In this document: positions 1 through 16,995 of the stretch, piece after piece
Layout: the number at the start of each line of letters is the position of its first letter
Position numbering within the stretch: the first letter of the stretch is position 1
From: Actinostola sp. cb2023
Taxonomy: Eukaryota > Cnidaria > Anthozoa > Actiniaria > Actinostolidae
NCBI GenBank assembly: GCA_033675265.1
Contig: JAUJYZ010000847.1
Location: 196,001 to 260,000 of the forward strand
DNA: 64,000 nt
Reading direction: 5' to 3'
Translations under genes and position numbers: made by a program
Notes under the pieces: generated by a model
Database searches by the model: none
Told to the model about the DNA's origin: nothing
The model's input: the letters and a program-made list of their open reading frames with translations, nothing else

Positions 1-94
1 CGAAGGTCACGTGGTAGAGTATGACACACCCCAAGTACTGGCGAGTAAACCGTCTGGAGTTTTTTCAAGTCTCCTAAGAAGCCACAATCATTAA
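1..94 (+). CDS. 3' end of an upstream ABCC (MRP4-type) transporter gene, partial
   Basis: Codons 2-94 read EGHVVEYDTPQVLASK, then PSGVFSSLLRSHNH and a TAA stop. This is the stretch after the last nucleotide-binding domain of ABCC-family exporters (…GxxxEYDxPxxLL…). The same sequence and the following 3' flank recur at 10451-10654, at the end of the complete ABCC gene in this window, so this is the tail of a neighbouring tandem paralogue whose body lies left of the window. The two tails differ by one residue (Pro versus Gln) and by three T's in a run (6 versus 9), which adds one Phe in frame. Only the C-terminus is visible, so the paralogue's integrity cannot be judged. Confidence 0.85.
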   Translation, partial: EGHVVEYDTPQVLASKPSGVFSSLLRSHNH

Positions 95-265
95 AACACA
101 ACGATTAAGTCGATCGTCGTTTAAAATAACATTAGTTTGCAAATAAATCAGTACAGGATTTTAACGGCTGAAAAAAAGTCATCCTGCATGTATAACATAC
201 TTTTACAACGTTGCGCGCAATGCCTGCTGGTGCTTTTTAGAAGTTAGGAAAGTCATAGATGACCC
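1..265 (+). repeat. Duplicated ABCC 3' end plus flank, copy 1
   Basis: Matches 10451-10654 through the coding tail and about 150 bp of 3' flank. One length difference of about 70 bp lies just after the stop codon; it is an insertion here or a deletion in the other copy. Similarity fades near 265. The conserved non-coding flank points to a fairly recent tandem gene duplication. Confidence 0.85.
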
Positions 266-560
266 TCTCTTGCTGGATTACGATCCAATCATTACATGGC
301 GTACTCTGTTAAAGCTGTTGGTTCAACCAGGAACACAGCAGTTGAAATGATCTACAGCTATAGAGTACATTCAATATGGCGGACCTTTCCATTCAAACAA
401 TCCCTAGATGCTTTGCGGTTACGATTCGAACCCAGTCTTCCACTATATATTCAATTACCTGCGCGTATCACAAAGGTGCGATCCCTGAGAATCATGGGAG
501 TTTAGATGTTGTCACTGATGACAACGAAACGTCGTTCACTCATATCCTTAATAGGACCAC
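266..560. other. Intergenic sequence with one repeat end
   Basis: No gene is seen. At about 473-495 lies one end (GGTGCGATCC… then AATCATGGGAG) of the inverted-repeat family seen more completely at 14035-14218. Confidence 0.4.
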
Positions 561-564
561 TAAA

Positions 565-745
565 TAACTGCCCCGCACCACTAAGCTATCGTGCACGCTT
601 GTTGATTTGGAGGACAAAATAACCTAGTGTATCTTGTGAATGGACTGTCTATATTGTTGTGCAAATTACTATGATCACGTGGCTCGCACTGAAACACAGC
701 GCGTTGGAAGCAGATTGCCCGGGATCGATTCCTCGCCGCACCGAA
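565..745 (+). mobile_element. tRNA-derived SINE-like repeat, degenerate copy
   Basis: Shares its first ~110 bp (ACTAAATAACTGCCCCGCAC onward) and a second block (TTGTGCAAATTACTATG…) with 23215-23640. In the better-preserved copy the second block looks like a tRNA with A-box and B-box like segments. Here the tRNA-like part is degraded (GATCGATTCC instead of GGTTCGAT). A T-run follows. Confidence 0.55.
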
Positions 746-857
746 TTTTCTTCTTTTTTTTTTTTACTGTTTGTTTTTGTAAGAACATTAATTTCATACT
801 CACGAAAATGATTATTTTAATAATGTAAAATAAATAATGATAATTGAACTGAGTGGA

Positions 858-947
858 GTGCAATTTGGTCTGAAATCAAACGCGCGATTACAAAAGCGGT
901 CGTGCGATTTGTAATTGCAAGTTTGATTTCAGAGACCAAAATTGCAC
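858..947. repeat. 90-bp foldback (hairpin) repeat
   Basis: Left arm 858-894 (GTGCAATTTGGTCTGAAATC…) is the imperfect reverse complement of 908-947, with a 13-base loop. No clear target duplication was seen. Probably a short MITE. Confidence 0.7.
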
Positions 948-1519
948 GACACGATTGTCTTCGCCGTCCTTGCGTTTGACTTCTGCATAGAACTGATCGA
1001 ATGAGAGTCTTGTCGAGGTCAAAACTACAACATATATAGACGCCATTTAGTTGTCAATGTTGATTTCAATGTCAAGATTGTTGGACGTCTTGCACCAATT
1101 TTCAAACACAGAAAGCCATTGATTTGTGAAATGGTTGTAGTCTTCTTGTTAATGGCCCGAGACTTTAATTTATCAATATATTGGCTTGTGTATAATTACT
1201 AGAAACACGCACTGTTTTTCCAGTCGCAAATCGCAAATTCAAGTTACCGGAGCTTGTTCGCTTGTTTTGGACCTGTTTTGTTGGTTTATTCTGCATTTTC
1301 TGAATGCAAATGGATGTAAAATGACGGATAATCATTCACATTCAGTGCCTCTTCAGCTTGAAAGAGGGAATAGTCATCAATAAAAAACTGTAAGTTGAAA
1401 AAGTCACCATTTGTTTTGTAAAATATGAAAGATTTGCTGTGGTAAACTCTAAAGTCTTTCCTGTTCATTTATTTTCCTTTTTATCTCTCTGTGTGTTCTG
1501 ATTGCCTGTTTTATGTTGT
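948..1519. other. AT-rich intergenic DNA, no gene seen
   Basis: Only short unsupported ORFs occur here. No splice-consistent coding or RNA gene was recognised. Confidence 0.4.
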
Positions 1520-1620
1520 TCCTGCAATTTCATTGGATGTTCAAATTGGTGCGATTTAGAGCTCAAAAAGGTGCGATTTGGGAATAAATCGCACCATTTT
1601 TAACCAATCAGATTACAGGA
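1520..1620. repeat. Imperfect palindrome, about 100 bp
   Basis: TCCTGCAATTTCATTGG at the left pairs with TCCTGTAATCTGATTGG on the opposite strand at the right. The centre holds GGTGCGATTT…AAATCGCACC. Foldback MITE-like. Confidence 0.6.
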
Positions 1621-1690
1621 AATGCTAGTGATTTCAAAATGGATATAATTAAGTAAAATAATCGAAAAATGTTAAGTTATTTTATTAGAT

Positions 1691-2221
1691 CAGGAGCCCA
1701 TAAGTAGGAGCCTCCATCTACCGTACTGGGTTTGTGAGACAACCTGTGACCGGATCAGGCTATTTTTAGAACACCTTTTCCCGAGAACTAATCATCAATC
1801 AATAGGAATCCCCCATGGGAATTAAACAGAGCCAATCAGCATCAATGAGGTAGATGATTTGTGTTTATTTGTGATATATGAACAAAGTGGCGGACGAAGA
1901 AATTGGCGAAATTGAAGAAACTGAAAGTGAAGAGAGCGAAAATGACAGTGATAGTTACAGTGACTCTTTTGCAGAGTTTAGTACTTCATCGGAAAGTGAC
2001 CAAGAGTCTTCAAGTTCGTGTTCTGTTTCTCAAGGAACTAAAAAAACATCAAATAGTAAACCTACCAGGCCAAAAGCTAGAAACTCCGTAACAAAGCCGA
2101 AATCAAAAATCCCTGGTGTTAAAATTTCGCGACAAAACTGGTGTTCTAAAAATAGCCTGATCCGGTCACAGGTCGTCTCACGAATACATCTCAGATGGAG
2201 GCTCCTACTTATGGGCTCCTG
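1691..2221. mobile_element. 531-bp DNA transposon with ~86-bp terminal inverted repeats and 7-bp target duplication
   Basis: The left end CAGGAGCCCATAAGTAGGAG… is repeated inverted at the right end over about 86 bp, through a GATCAGGCTATTTTTAGAAC block. Exact ATTAGAT flanks both ends (1684-1690 and 2222-2228), a 7-bp target duplication. The body between the repeats contains an acidic-serine ORF (see 1878-2222). It looks like an internally deleted, non-autonomous element. The superfamily is not certain: 7 bp does not fit hAT (8) or piggyBac (TTAA), while P-like elements are one possibility. Confidence 0.85.
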
Positions 2222-2222
2222 A
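1878..2222 (+). CDS. Acidic, serine-rich ORF inside the 531-bp transposon
   Basis: A 114-codon ORF starts MNKVADEEIGEIEE. Residues ~7-55 are almost all Asp, Glu and Ser, followed by a Lys/Pro/Ser-rich segment. The last ~30 codons are read through the right terminal inverted repeat and stop one base past the element's end. This suits the truncated N-terminus of a transposase or accessory protein whose remainder was deleted. No zinc finger or DDE residues are visible. It may not be expressed. Confidence 0.35.
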   Translation: MNKVADEEIGEIEETESEESENDSDSYSDSFAEFSTSSESDQESSSSCSVSQGTKKTSNSKPTRPKARNSVTKPKSKIPGVKISRQNWCSKNSLIRSQVVSRIHLRWRLLLMGS

Positions 2223-2429
2223 TTAGATATATTTATCATAATCATTAATAATTCATGAGAAAAACACAATAGAAATCATAGGCGTGGAAGAGCTGCCTTG
2301 TAATATATCCTCACTGTATACCCATTTACCACAGCACGTGAATAAGTTATGGGTAGCGACCGCGACCGCAATGGCAACAGGAATACAGCAAGGATAAAGG
2401 AGAGCGGAGAGTTCCGTCAACCACCGCCA

Positions 2430-2459
<30 letters not shown>
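2430..2459 (+). repeat. Poly-G run of 30 bases
   Basis: Uninterrupted guanines, a G-quadruplex-prone tract. The length is likely unreliable in sequencing. Confidence 0.9.
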
Positions 2460-2460
<1 letters not shown>

Positions 2461-2569
2461 GGGTGGGGCGAAAGACGCTTGCCAGAAGATTCCAACGTCG
2501 GTGAAATGGCCCAGTTTCAAGGCAAACACCCGAATTTATACCAAGGGACCGCAAAGCATCACTACAATC

Positions 2570-3085
2570 AAGCACGGACTCGAACACGTCGGAATTTTTG
2601 AGTTTTATCATTTCCACGTGCAGTGCTAATTATGTATGCAGTGAGAATAGCAATCAAATCATTTGTTCCTCTTCGCTTTGATCCAACATAGTTCCAAAAA
2701 TGCTTGGCATTGTCACTTCCATTTTGGATATCATTAGCTAGCTTGTCCAGGTAATCCCACCGGGCTTTATTGCATTCACGTTTCAGGCGATTATTTAAAT
2801 GTCTATACTTCTGCCAAAGATTGTCCTTATTCTTTCCCTTTGCCTTCATGTACAAATATTTCTTTTTCTTGCAAAGCTTAAGAATTTCTGCTGTTATCCA
2901 TGGAGCTTGCCTATTTTTCGTTTTCCTCTTTTTAGGGATACACTAGTACTGGTCAACGGCAGATAAAAACAAATCTGACCATGCATTCCACATTTCGTCA
3001 ATGTTTTCATTAACATATGCACAATCCCAAGGAATAATTTTTAATAACTCGTTTAAATGCAACCAGTCAGATTTCCCAAAATTGT
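2570..3085 (-). pseudogene. LINE (non-LTR retrotransposon) ORF2 fragment, broken
   Basis: On the minus strand the translation passes through SDWLHLNELLKIIPWD, then WNAWSDLFLSAVDQY, a stop codon, then IPKKRKTKNRQAPWITAEIL, then KLCKKKKYLYMKAKGK and WDYLDKLANDIQ…HFWNYVGSK. This layout (W…F…V…PxKxxR…PW…EI…KKKxxL) is the segment between the endonuclease and reverse-transcriptase domains of CR1/L2/RTE-type LINE ORF2 proteins. It holds at least one in-frame stop, and neither the catalytic endonuclease nor the RT motifs are present. It is a dead remnant. Confidence 0.75.
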
Positions 3086-3112
3086 ATATCTCATACAACA
3101 CGGCCGCTCATA

Positions 3113-3257
3113 GAGCAGATTTCGTATCACTGTGAAAAACCACGGCGCACGGCACGGCACGGTCACGGCACGGATTCATTCGAAATCCTAAATCATCACG
3201 GTCACGGCACGACACGTCCGTGCCGTAAATTTTTTCACAGTCATTCGAAATCTGCTC
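3113..3257. mobile_element. 145-bp MITE with TA duplication (Tc1/mariner-like)
   Basis: Terminal inverted repeats GAGCAGATTTCG…CACTGTGAAAAA and TTTTTTCACAG…GAAATCTGCTC, flanked by TA at 3111-3112 and 3258-3259. The related repeat at 45810-45840 has the uninterrupted sequence GCCGCTCATATTGTATC with one TA at the same point, so it acts as an empty site. The interior is rich in CACGGCACGG words. Confidence 0.85.
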
Positions 3258-3319
3258 TATTGTATCAGTCTATTACATATGAAGTCTGTGTCCTCAAAAC
3301 GGGTCTTGTTGACTAAGGC

Positions 3320-3491
3320 GGCTAGGGTCAGACGTCGAACCTGTCATGTGCCGTACCTAATTGTTGAATCAAGTTCTACAAAATAACGGCGTCTGACTCA
3401 GTTTGGTACGGCAGATTCTATTTAATTATTTGGGTCGACTCGAATTGCAATTAGGTACGGCACATAAGAGGTTCGACGTTTGACCCTAGCC
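3320..3491. repeat. Foldback repeat, about 170 bp
   Basis: GGCTAGGGTCAGACGTCGAAC at the left pairs with GTTCGACGTTTGACCCTAGCC at the right; both arms continue into a GTGCCGTACCTAATT segment. MITE-like; the target duplication is not clear. Confidence 0.7.
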
Positions 3492-3524
3492 TAAGACCAA
3501 TTTTGTAATAACAGTTTTCATATA

Positions 3525-3663
3525 GAGTGATTCCAATAAACCTGGGCACTACTAATTAGCTGTCAGTGTTTATTAGATGCAAAGAAACAAAAGAAAAGAA
3601 AAGCGTGAGTGTCTAATAGTGTGTAATGGTGTAGTTAGTAATGCCCAGGTTTATTGGAATCAC
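3525..3663. mobile_element. MITE family with GAGTGATTCCAATAAAC ends, copy 1
   Basis: The left end GAGTGATTCCAATAAACCTG and its reverse complement at the right surround an interior nearly identical to 19563-19703. A TA precedes the left end and TA occurs at the right, fitting a Tc1/mariner-type non-autonomous element. Confidence 0.85.
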
Positions 3664-4176
3664 TAGCTCTATATATATTTCAAAGTTTATATTTTAATAT
3701 TAATATTCTAATGTTATCTATATAATTAAATAAAGTATTAAAGTATTATCGCCTGCGGCTCGATATTGTAACTCCCATACAATCGGTTGCTCATATTTAA
3801 TTAGCATCCATTACATATATATTCAGATCCATTCAATAAAGTTAGCCACGCAGAAAGTGGAACACATGCTGATCCTGAAGTATCAAGAGTTTCTATTTGC
3901 AGCCATATTCTTCTACTAAAACATCAAGAATGATTGCGGTACAGGCTGAAATCAGGGAAATTTGGGTTGAAAGAATTGTTAATTGATAGTAACTGACTAA
4001 CTGCTATGATTCTCTGCGGCCACACTTATGTGACCGATTTCAAGAAGGTTTAATTATTCCTATTTAAGATTCAGTATGAATTAATGAAGTCTCAACCGTC
4101 TTAGAATCATCACGATTAGTCTGACGATCGGAGAAGATCTAGAATCGATAACAAAGATATCTCGACGCACGACGCC
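3664..4176. other. Upstream region of the ABCC4-like gene
   Basis: AT-rich sequence. From about 3880 to 4030 it holds a diverged copy of the repeat seen at 14035-14218 (TTTCTATTTGCAGCCATAT, CATTGCGGT and TATGATTCTCT are shared). No promoter element could be called with confidence. Confidence 0.4.
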
Positions 4177-10448
<6,272 letters not shown>

Positions 10449-10450
10449 TG

Positions 10451-10654
10451 GAAGGTCACGTGGTAGAGTATGACACACCCCAAGTACTGGCGAGTAAACA
10501 GTCTGGAGTTTTTTTTTCAAGTCTCCTAAGAAGCCACAATCAATGATTTTAACGGCTGAAAAAAAGTCATCCTGTATGTATAACATACTTTCATAACGTT
10601 GCGCGCAATGCCTGCTGGTGCTTTTTAGAAGTTAGGAAAGTCATAGATGCCCCC
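10451..10654 (+). repeat. Duplicated ABCC 3' end plus flank, copy 2
   Basis: Homologous to 1-265. It contains the C-terminal codons that the nine-T frameshift removes from the protein; read in the alternative frame they end at a TGA at about 10544. Both copies share the flank TGCCTGCTGGTGCTTTTTAG. Confidence 0.85.
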
Positions 10655-11138
10655 CTCGCTAGGGTGTAAACGATAAGGTCTCCACCATAAGGTCTCTAGT
10701 GATTCCTGTAATCCTGATTATTCCGCAGATCCAGCACGTACCCTTCACATATATACTGTTAACTACGACCCTGTATATATGTTCATATACTGCGTTAACT
10801 GGTGCCAGCGGGCCTTTCCTCGCGTACAGGTAATTCATTCATCTGATTGGATCGTGAACGGACTCAGAGCTAGAATGCATAAATGTTAAAATCATAAAAT
10901 CTCATCTACTGTGTAGTTGGGAAGCAATCACAGTATCTGACCATCTCAGTCTTTGAAGAAAGTGCTATCAAAAATCAACATACAAAAGTTTAGTCCGGAA
11001 CTACGAAATCTTAATTGAAAATGTAGTGTATTTTGTACCTTTCAAAGACTTTACAGAAAGTTAGTTTTCGTGTGAGGTATGATAAACATTGATGCACCCC
11101 ACATTTCCCAGGCAAGGATTTTCCTAAACTGTGAAATG
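10655..11138. other. Intergenic region, nothing recognised
   Basis: No coding or RNA gene is supported between the ABCC tail and the foldback at 11139. Confidence 0.4.
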
Positions 11139-11302
11139 AAGAGTTCCAGACTTTCGATACGCATGCAATGCATTACGAGATTATTACAAAGGAAAAGTGA
11201 GCACCAATTCTAGACACAGGGAGCCCAAGCTATGTTTTTGCTCACTTGGCACATCTCGCTGCACAATGCATTGCGCGCGTACCGGAAGTCTGGAACTCTT
11301 AA
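11139..11302. repeat. Foldback repeat, ~45-bp arms
   Basis: AAGAGTTCCAGACTTTCGAT at the left pairs with GGAAGTCTGGAACTCTT at the right. The arms continue through GCAATGCATT. MITE-like. Confidence 0.75.
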
Positions 11303-11521
11303 TGCTTGTATTGTTAGACAAACAAGTGAGTTTGTTTATGAATGTTTAATGGCCTTTATTGACTGTATATCCACCTTAAATGGTGCAAGTTATCAGTATT
11401 CCTTTATACATTAGTTTTCTTCATATCGTTTTACAAAATATTAGCCCAATAAAAAGTTACAAAAGAGAGTTTTCAGTTAAAAGAAGTTACAGTCAAAACA
11501 TCTTTACACAATTCTGAATTA

Positions 11522-11744
11522 GGGGTGGATCATTAGAAATCTCAGGAGGGGGGGTGACAATTCCCAAAAAAAAATTCCTGCAAAGAAAAAATGTCCCAAA
11601 AAAAATTCCTGCAAGTACCCTACCACCTAAAAAAAGAGCTACACATCTCAAAAAAAAATTCCTGCAGAGAAATACAGGTACAAAAAAAAATCGTGCCTAA
11701 AAAATATTTAACCCCCCCTCCCGAGATTTCTAATGATCCACCCC
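11522..11744. mobile_element. 223-bp Harbinger/Tourist-like MITE with TTA duplication
   Basis: Inverted ends GGGGTGGATCATTAGAAATC and its complement, flanked by TTA on both sides (11519-11521, 11745-11747). A 3-bp TTA target and G-rich termini fit PIF/Harbinger. The interior repeats an AAAAAATTCCTGCA-type unit three times. Same style as the element at 28184-29499. Confidence 0.75.
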
Positions 11745-12041
11745 TTAAAGGAGATTAAGGACAGTATAGAGATAATTATCATGGTGAATGAATGTTTGAA
11801 ATCTTCTCTCGACGGCCCTGGGTTCCTGTATAAAACTGACTAGTTCTAACCCATGATTAAACCTGATAATGCATTAACCCTGGATTAAGACTTATCGGCC
11901 GGGCCCAAATCAATAGATTACTTACAGATTATAACTCTATATGGCATTGGTATATGACATTAAACCCAATATATTCAAAAATCACAAAGGGCAAGCTCTA
12001 AATGTATTTTTACAATCACATTAAATACAAAGTTAGTGCGC

Positions 12042-15000
12042 TTAGGATTCTTCTGTAGTTTCTTCGTCGGGTTTTTCTGTGACTTCAGGCTCTTGTTTCG
12101 TGTCGTCATTTTGAGTTTCCTCAGGACTCGATTCCTCTTGGGGTTTCGCTGAGTCTTCTCCAGTCTTGTCTTCTGTGTTCACATCAGCCGTTATCTCTTC
12201 GATTTGTCGCTTTTGTTCAGCAGCTCTCGCCATTGCTTCTTTTTCGAGAATTTGACGGATTTCCTCGTCTAGTTTGCCGTAGATTTGTAGTCGTTTGGCC
12301 ACAACTTCTTTGATGATTGCTGGAGATGAGTTATAATCAAAGTATAAGATTTCGTGTGTTTGGGAGTCCCGCATCACACTAAGCATTCGTTACCAGACTC
12401 GTTCCCAGTCCTTACTTACTGCACACAATGGAGAAATGTCTGTCTGCACGCGAAGGAGTCTGGGAAGGCTCTACCTTCCCGTGAAGCTCTGCGCTCTCTC
12501 TCAGAGGTGACTGGGGACGAGTCTGATTCCCAGTGATTTTCAATTTATTAATTTATGCAAGTTCCACAGCCTTCATTGACCTTCATTTAATCAAACTTTT
12601 CTTCGCCAATTTATTTTTATGTTATAGTCCTTGCACTTTTGTTCTTTTTGTATATAATGTATATTTATTTATTTTTTATGTCTCCATATTTTGTAAAAAG
12701 AGACTTTAAAGAAAAATATTATTATTATTATTGAAGAAAATATATGTGTATTTTCGTAAGTTTGCGAGCAATTACCGGTAAGCCAAGGCTGGTTTGTCTC
12801 CAAGGTTATTGAGAAATGAAGCTGAGTTGAGGATTAAAATGTTTTAAATTTACTCACCATCTAATAAGTGTCTTGCAGTCATGGATTGGTTCAAGTTCTC
12901 GTCTACTCTGTCCATAAGCCAGGGCATGAAAAATGTTTCGACATCTAAAGAAAAGATATGAAGTTTGAGACGTCAACACAAATTATTGGCATATGCTGTG
13001 GACATGGACATCCACAACTTTTCTTTGTGACTAGAAATATTTATTGTGATGATGATGATGGTGGTGATGCTGATATCAACATTGACGGCAACCTGTAAGG
13101 TGTCAGTTCGCAATTTTGCAGAAGTAGGATCGCATTATACATGTACATGTACTTCAATAATCTTGGCCACAACAACAATAATAATATTCATTGTTCCAGG
13201 AACAGACACATGCTACAACAAATATGTAGCAATATTGCATCCATATTGTTGCATCATGCAACTGTAGCTTTACATTCCTGGCTACATGTACGTGTTCATA
13301 ACAGTAAATAATATAGCTACATATGTTATAAAATGGTTACCTCTTTCAACAGGATTGTAAAAGTATCCATTCTCATTGAGAGAACCAAAGACGGAGGGGA
13401 CTAAGTCAGCCAAATAACTCTACAAAAGATCATACATATACCGTCAATTTTTGTTCAAATTATTTTCAAACAACATAACAAGATAACAATGTTGTTACCT
13501 GTGCAAAAGCTCGAGCAGCAATCTTTTCTCCAGTTTCTTTTTCCTTGCGCAACACATCTGCTTGTTGTCTCATGCGTCTTTCCTTTTCCTCTCTGTGTCT
13601 TCTTTCTTGTTCTTCCAACCTCTGGGTCTCTACAAGTTCGGCATTGCGTAATTCTTCAAATCGTCGTTGTTGAGCTCTGAGATTTGAAAGTTCTTCCTCT
13701 TCCATGACTTCAAGGAGGGCTTGTTCGACAGTTTTTCCAACAAGGACTTCTAAGATTGGTTTGACTTCAATATCGAAATCAAACAGCTAAAATCAAAGCA
13801 AACATCGGTATTGCATTACTACATGACCACCGGAAAGTTGAAGCACTATAAATTACCCATACAAATCCTTCTGAATGTCTAAGGAAATGGGCTCCAAATG
13901 AAGAAAGAGAAAATCTCTGATATTGATCAGATCCCATCGGGTGTCAGAGATATTTTACTGTTGCCACCTTTTTCTAGTACCATATTAGTATTACACCTAC
14001 AGTATTTCCATTATGTTTGTCACCCGAAAAGGTTGAAAGGTGCAATCCTGAAGGATCATGGGGGTTTCTATTTGCAGCCATATTTCTTCATGAAAACAAG
14101 AACATTGCGGTGTCAAAATGAGATGGCCGAATTTTTGGTCGAAAGTTAGGGAATTTGGGTAGAAAGACTTGGTATAGGTAAACAGTATCTCCCATGATTC
14201 TCTAGGCTCGCACCTTTGTGAGTCGATGGTGACTAACTTTTAAAATTGAATTAGGTGTATATCTAGATTTCTGTATAATTATATGAACACCGATTTGAAC
14301 ATTAGGTACATTTTCGTATGAGTGGGAAAGTTATGGTACCATGCCGTATTGAAAAAAGTTCGATTGGATGAGATGCATCTGCACACTTTTTGATTGGTCT
14401 GAGAAGGAAGCCATTATATTTGAGTATCACAGTACCACCTATACGAAAACTACTCTATTGACTACTGCAATGGTTTGCTTGGTAGTCAGCCAAAACCAAC
14501 TGTACACACCTCTCCTTCCAAGATTTGTGTTGCCACATCTACACCAGTTTTCGCAGGTATGAAAAGTGGCGAAGGTGGTCTGTCCAAGAAAGCATCTGTC
14601 TGTGTTTCTACTTCAGCTTCTTCTACTCTGTCGCTCAATTCTTCTAAATAAAGCTCTGTTTGTACATCAATGTGTTTTCTGCCTTCAACTGGGTCTGGCG
14701 ATTGAGGTCGAAGTTGTTCCTTGGCTCGTTTTCTGGCAATGGCCCTTCTTCTCGTTTCTTGCTGTTTTTGGATTTCGATTGGGTCTGGTTGTGATGACTG
14801 CAATCAAAATTGTATTACTTGATGTAAATAATTGCAGTATCAACTTTGTACATGTACATGTATTAGGGAGTTTGTTGTTCCATTACTATGAATGAATCAC
14901 AGCACAAAGCTACATGTATACATGTCAATGTCAGAACTGAGTGTGATGCCTCTAAGCTGTACAGCATACACAGGGTTCTCAGTTAAGAATTAAGCCGGCA

Positions 15001-16478
15001 ACTATTCTACAATGGGTGAAGGTGGCTATACAATGTCTTTGTATGTCTACTTTGACCAATGTCACCATTACACGCCAGTTCAAAGTTTAGGGCTGGCTGT
15101 TTAAAATCTACTGAGAATCCTGTGCAATGTATGTCACTGCAATAACTGCAAATGATGTTCATAAGGTTTAGAGTGACATATGTTTACAAGTACATGTGTA
15201 ATGCACCTTTTTCATAATACAAAGTATTTAGTACATGTACATTGTAACATCACTAACCAAGCACATGGAAATACTTACAGCAGGAAGTGTTCTCTGTGCA
15301 TATGTGTTTCCTCTGACAATTCTCTTGTCGTACATGATATTTCCATACGGCATTGGTGAATCATTTCTGACAAGTAAGGAATCACAAAGTTAGTTTATGA
15401 GCATAATGATATACAGATATATTTTAAAGTGCTAGCATAGGCTGCTTTCTATTTGACCAATGTCAGCTAGCTATCATGTAGCTATCTGTAAAATTTGAGT
15501 ATAAATAAAGCTATGTACTTATGTATGTATGTACGTATGTATTTGACTGGACAAATTTGTCTATCCACTGAGTTAATCAAAGTTTGATTAACTCCACTAA
15601 CAGATGCCTCCCATAAGCAGACATCTCCCATTAATAGAAGCATTCAAAAGATCCTACATGTACTGTTGCCTTGTAAGGTACATGTACATTTATGTTTCTT
15701 TCTCCAATAAAACATTGCTTAATAGCATCCCACAAGCAGATCTACACCTCCATCCCTGTAAGTGGACAACTACATGTATGAGTGTTCTCAAGAGTGTCTA
15801 CTTACAGGAGGATCTACTGTTCAAGAAGGTGGCTTTATGAATTGTATTAAATTTACTGTTAGATGATGATATTACTAATTACATTGGCCGTCTTTATTAT
15901 ATATATTATAAATTATTTCCTATTTATCTACTACTACAAATTGACATGGTGCTTACAGTTGTATATAAAAGGGTTTTGTATTTTTTCATGCTGTTAAAGT
16001 ATTAGAATTACAACCGTGAAATCTGTTTCTATGACTATGGACGGTCCCTATGGACTATGGTTAAATATTGCTCGACGATCACAAAATGTGAATTCTGTAT
16101 TTTTTGATAGCTATGTTGTTATTTCGCACTAACAACTAAGAAACAATTCGCAATTCCCTTTATACAATGAAAGATCCGACGAAGAAACGAAATATACGAA
16201 CTTTAGAGTTTAGTTCTTCGTTGATCAAATGTTCTGTCGTCGATTTCGATTCACCAAACCGATTTCACAATCTAAACTTTTGATCTTGTATTCTTTATCC
16301 AAAAGCAATGTTATATACGCTTTACCATTATATTAATATATCAAGGACGTGAGAGATAGAATACTAACTGTTGAGTGAGAGGATCTCTGAATTTCCTTCG
16401 TTGTTGAACAGGCCGTGGATGACTTGCGAATGTGTAGGTCCTCGCAGGATCGCCTTTTTGTGCAACAACAGCCGTCAT
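12042..16478 (-). CDS. RSPH3: Radial spoke head protein 3 (RSPH3)
   Basis: Minus-strand exons, in order: 16369-16478, 15279-15366, 14510-14797, 13499-13786, 13341-13419, 12858-12944 and 12042-12319. They join with GT-AG introns and agreeing phases to 405 codons plus TAA. The product begins MTAVVAQKGDPARTYTF. It contains the conserved RSPH3 core: PMPYGNIMYDKR, then DPIEIQKQQETRRRA, EGRKHIDVQTELYLEELSD, TQTDAFLDRPPSPLFIPAKT, DVATQILEGE, the coiled coil EELSNLRAQQRRFEELRNAE, RAFAQ-SYLADLVPSVFGSL and RLQIYGKLDEE, then an acidic Glu/Thr-rich tail. RSPH3 dimers form the axonemal radial-spoke stalk and anchor PKA in motile cilia and flagella (family knowledge). The length is in the usual range for the core protein. 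Divergent from Ashwin. No defect is seen. Confidence 0.95.
12375..12535. repeat. Short inverted-end repeat in the last RSPH3 intron
   Basis: CCAGACTCGTTCCCAGTCC at the left is answered by GACTGGGGACGAGTCTG at the right. A possible MITE; the interior is not palindromic. Confidence 0.5.
14035..14218. repeat. Foldback repeat in RSPH3 intron 3
   Basis: GGTGCAATCCTGAAGGATCATGG at the left answers CCATGATTCTCTAGGCTCGCACC at the right. Diverged relatives lie at ~3880-4030 and, as one end only, at ~473-495. Confidence 0.6.
14309..14455 (+). mobile_element. MITE family A, diverged copy in RSPH3 intron 3
   Basis: Begins TTTTCGTATGAGTGGGAAAG, ends ATACGAAAACTACTC followed by TA. The interior is more diverged than in the other copies. 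Confidence 0.65.
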
Positions 16479-16995
16479 TATGATCTGGAATTCTTCTCAA
16501 ACCTTAAAACTGTCTTCTTTGTAAATGTTGTAAATATTTTCAAGCGGTGTTTGGTGATTTTCGCCGGTAAAACGCTGCAAGAAGAAAGCGTTTTGTGGAA
16601 GTGTTCTCTTTTACAAAACAATATGGCGTTGCTAGTGCTATTTACACGTCAAGGTCACCATGGTAACAAAATATTCACGCGCCACAATAAAGACCTGAAT
16701 TTTTATAGTACAAACAATTTGATTGGTTGTTATTATCCAATTAAAACCATTGTTAAAAAAAGTAGTCGATAAATTTATTTTAGGGAGGGGTAGGAAAGGA
16801 GAATAGTTTTACAGAGAAAATGACACCAAAAACGTCTCAATATCAAAAGAAATGTCCTAGTTTTATCGAAAATAGCAGTATCTACGCTTAATAAAGGATT
16901 GATTTGAATTTTTTTACGCTTTTGTGAATGTGTCTTTAGAGATAAATTTAAAACTCATACCCTCCCCCTTAGTAGTTTTTATATCATTTTATAAG
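16479..16995. promoter_or_regulatory. Shared divergent promoter region, RSPH3 / Ashwin
   Basis: The start codons of RSPH3 (minus, 16478) and Ashwin (plus, 16996) are 517 bp apart and face away from each other, so the region must hold both promoters. No TATA box or specific factor site could be assigned by eye. Confidence 0.6.
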
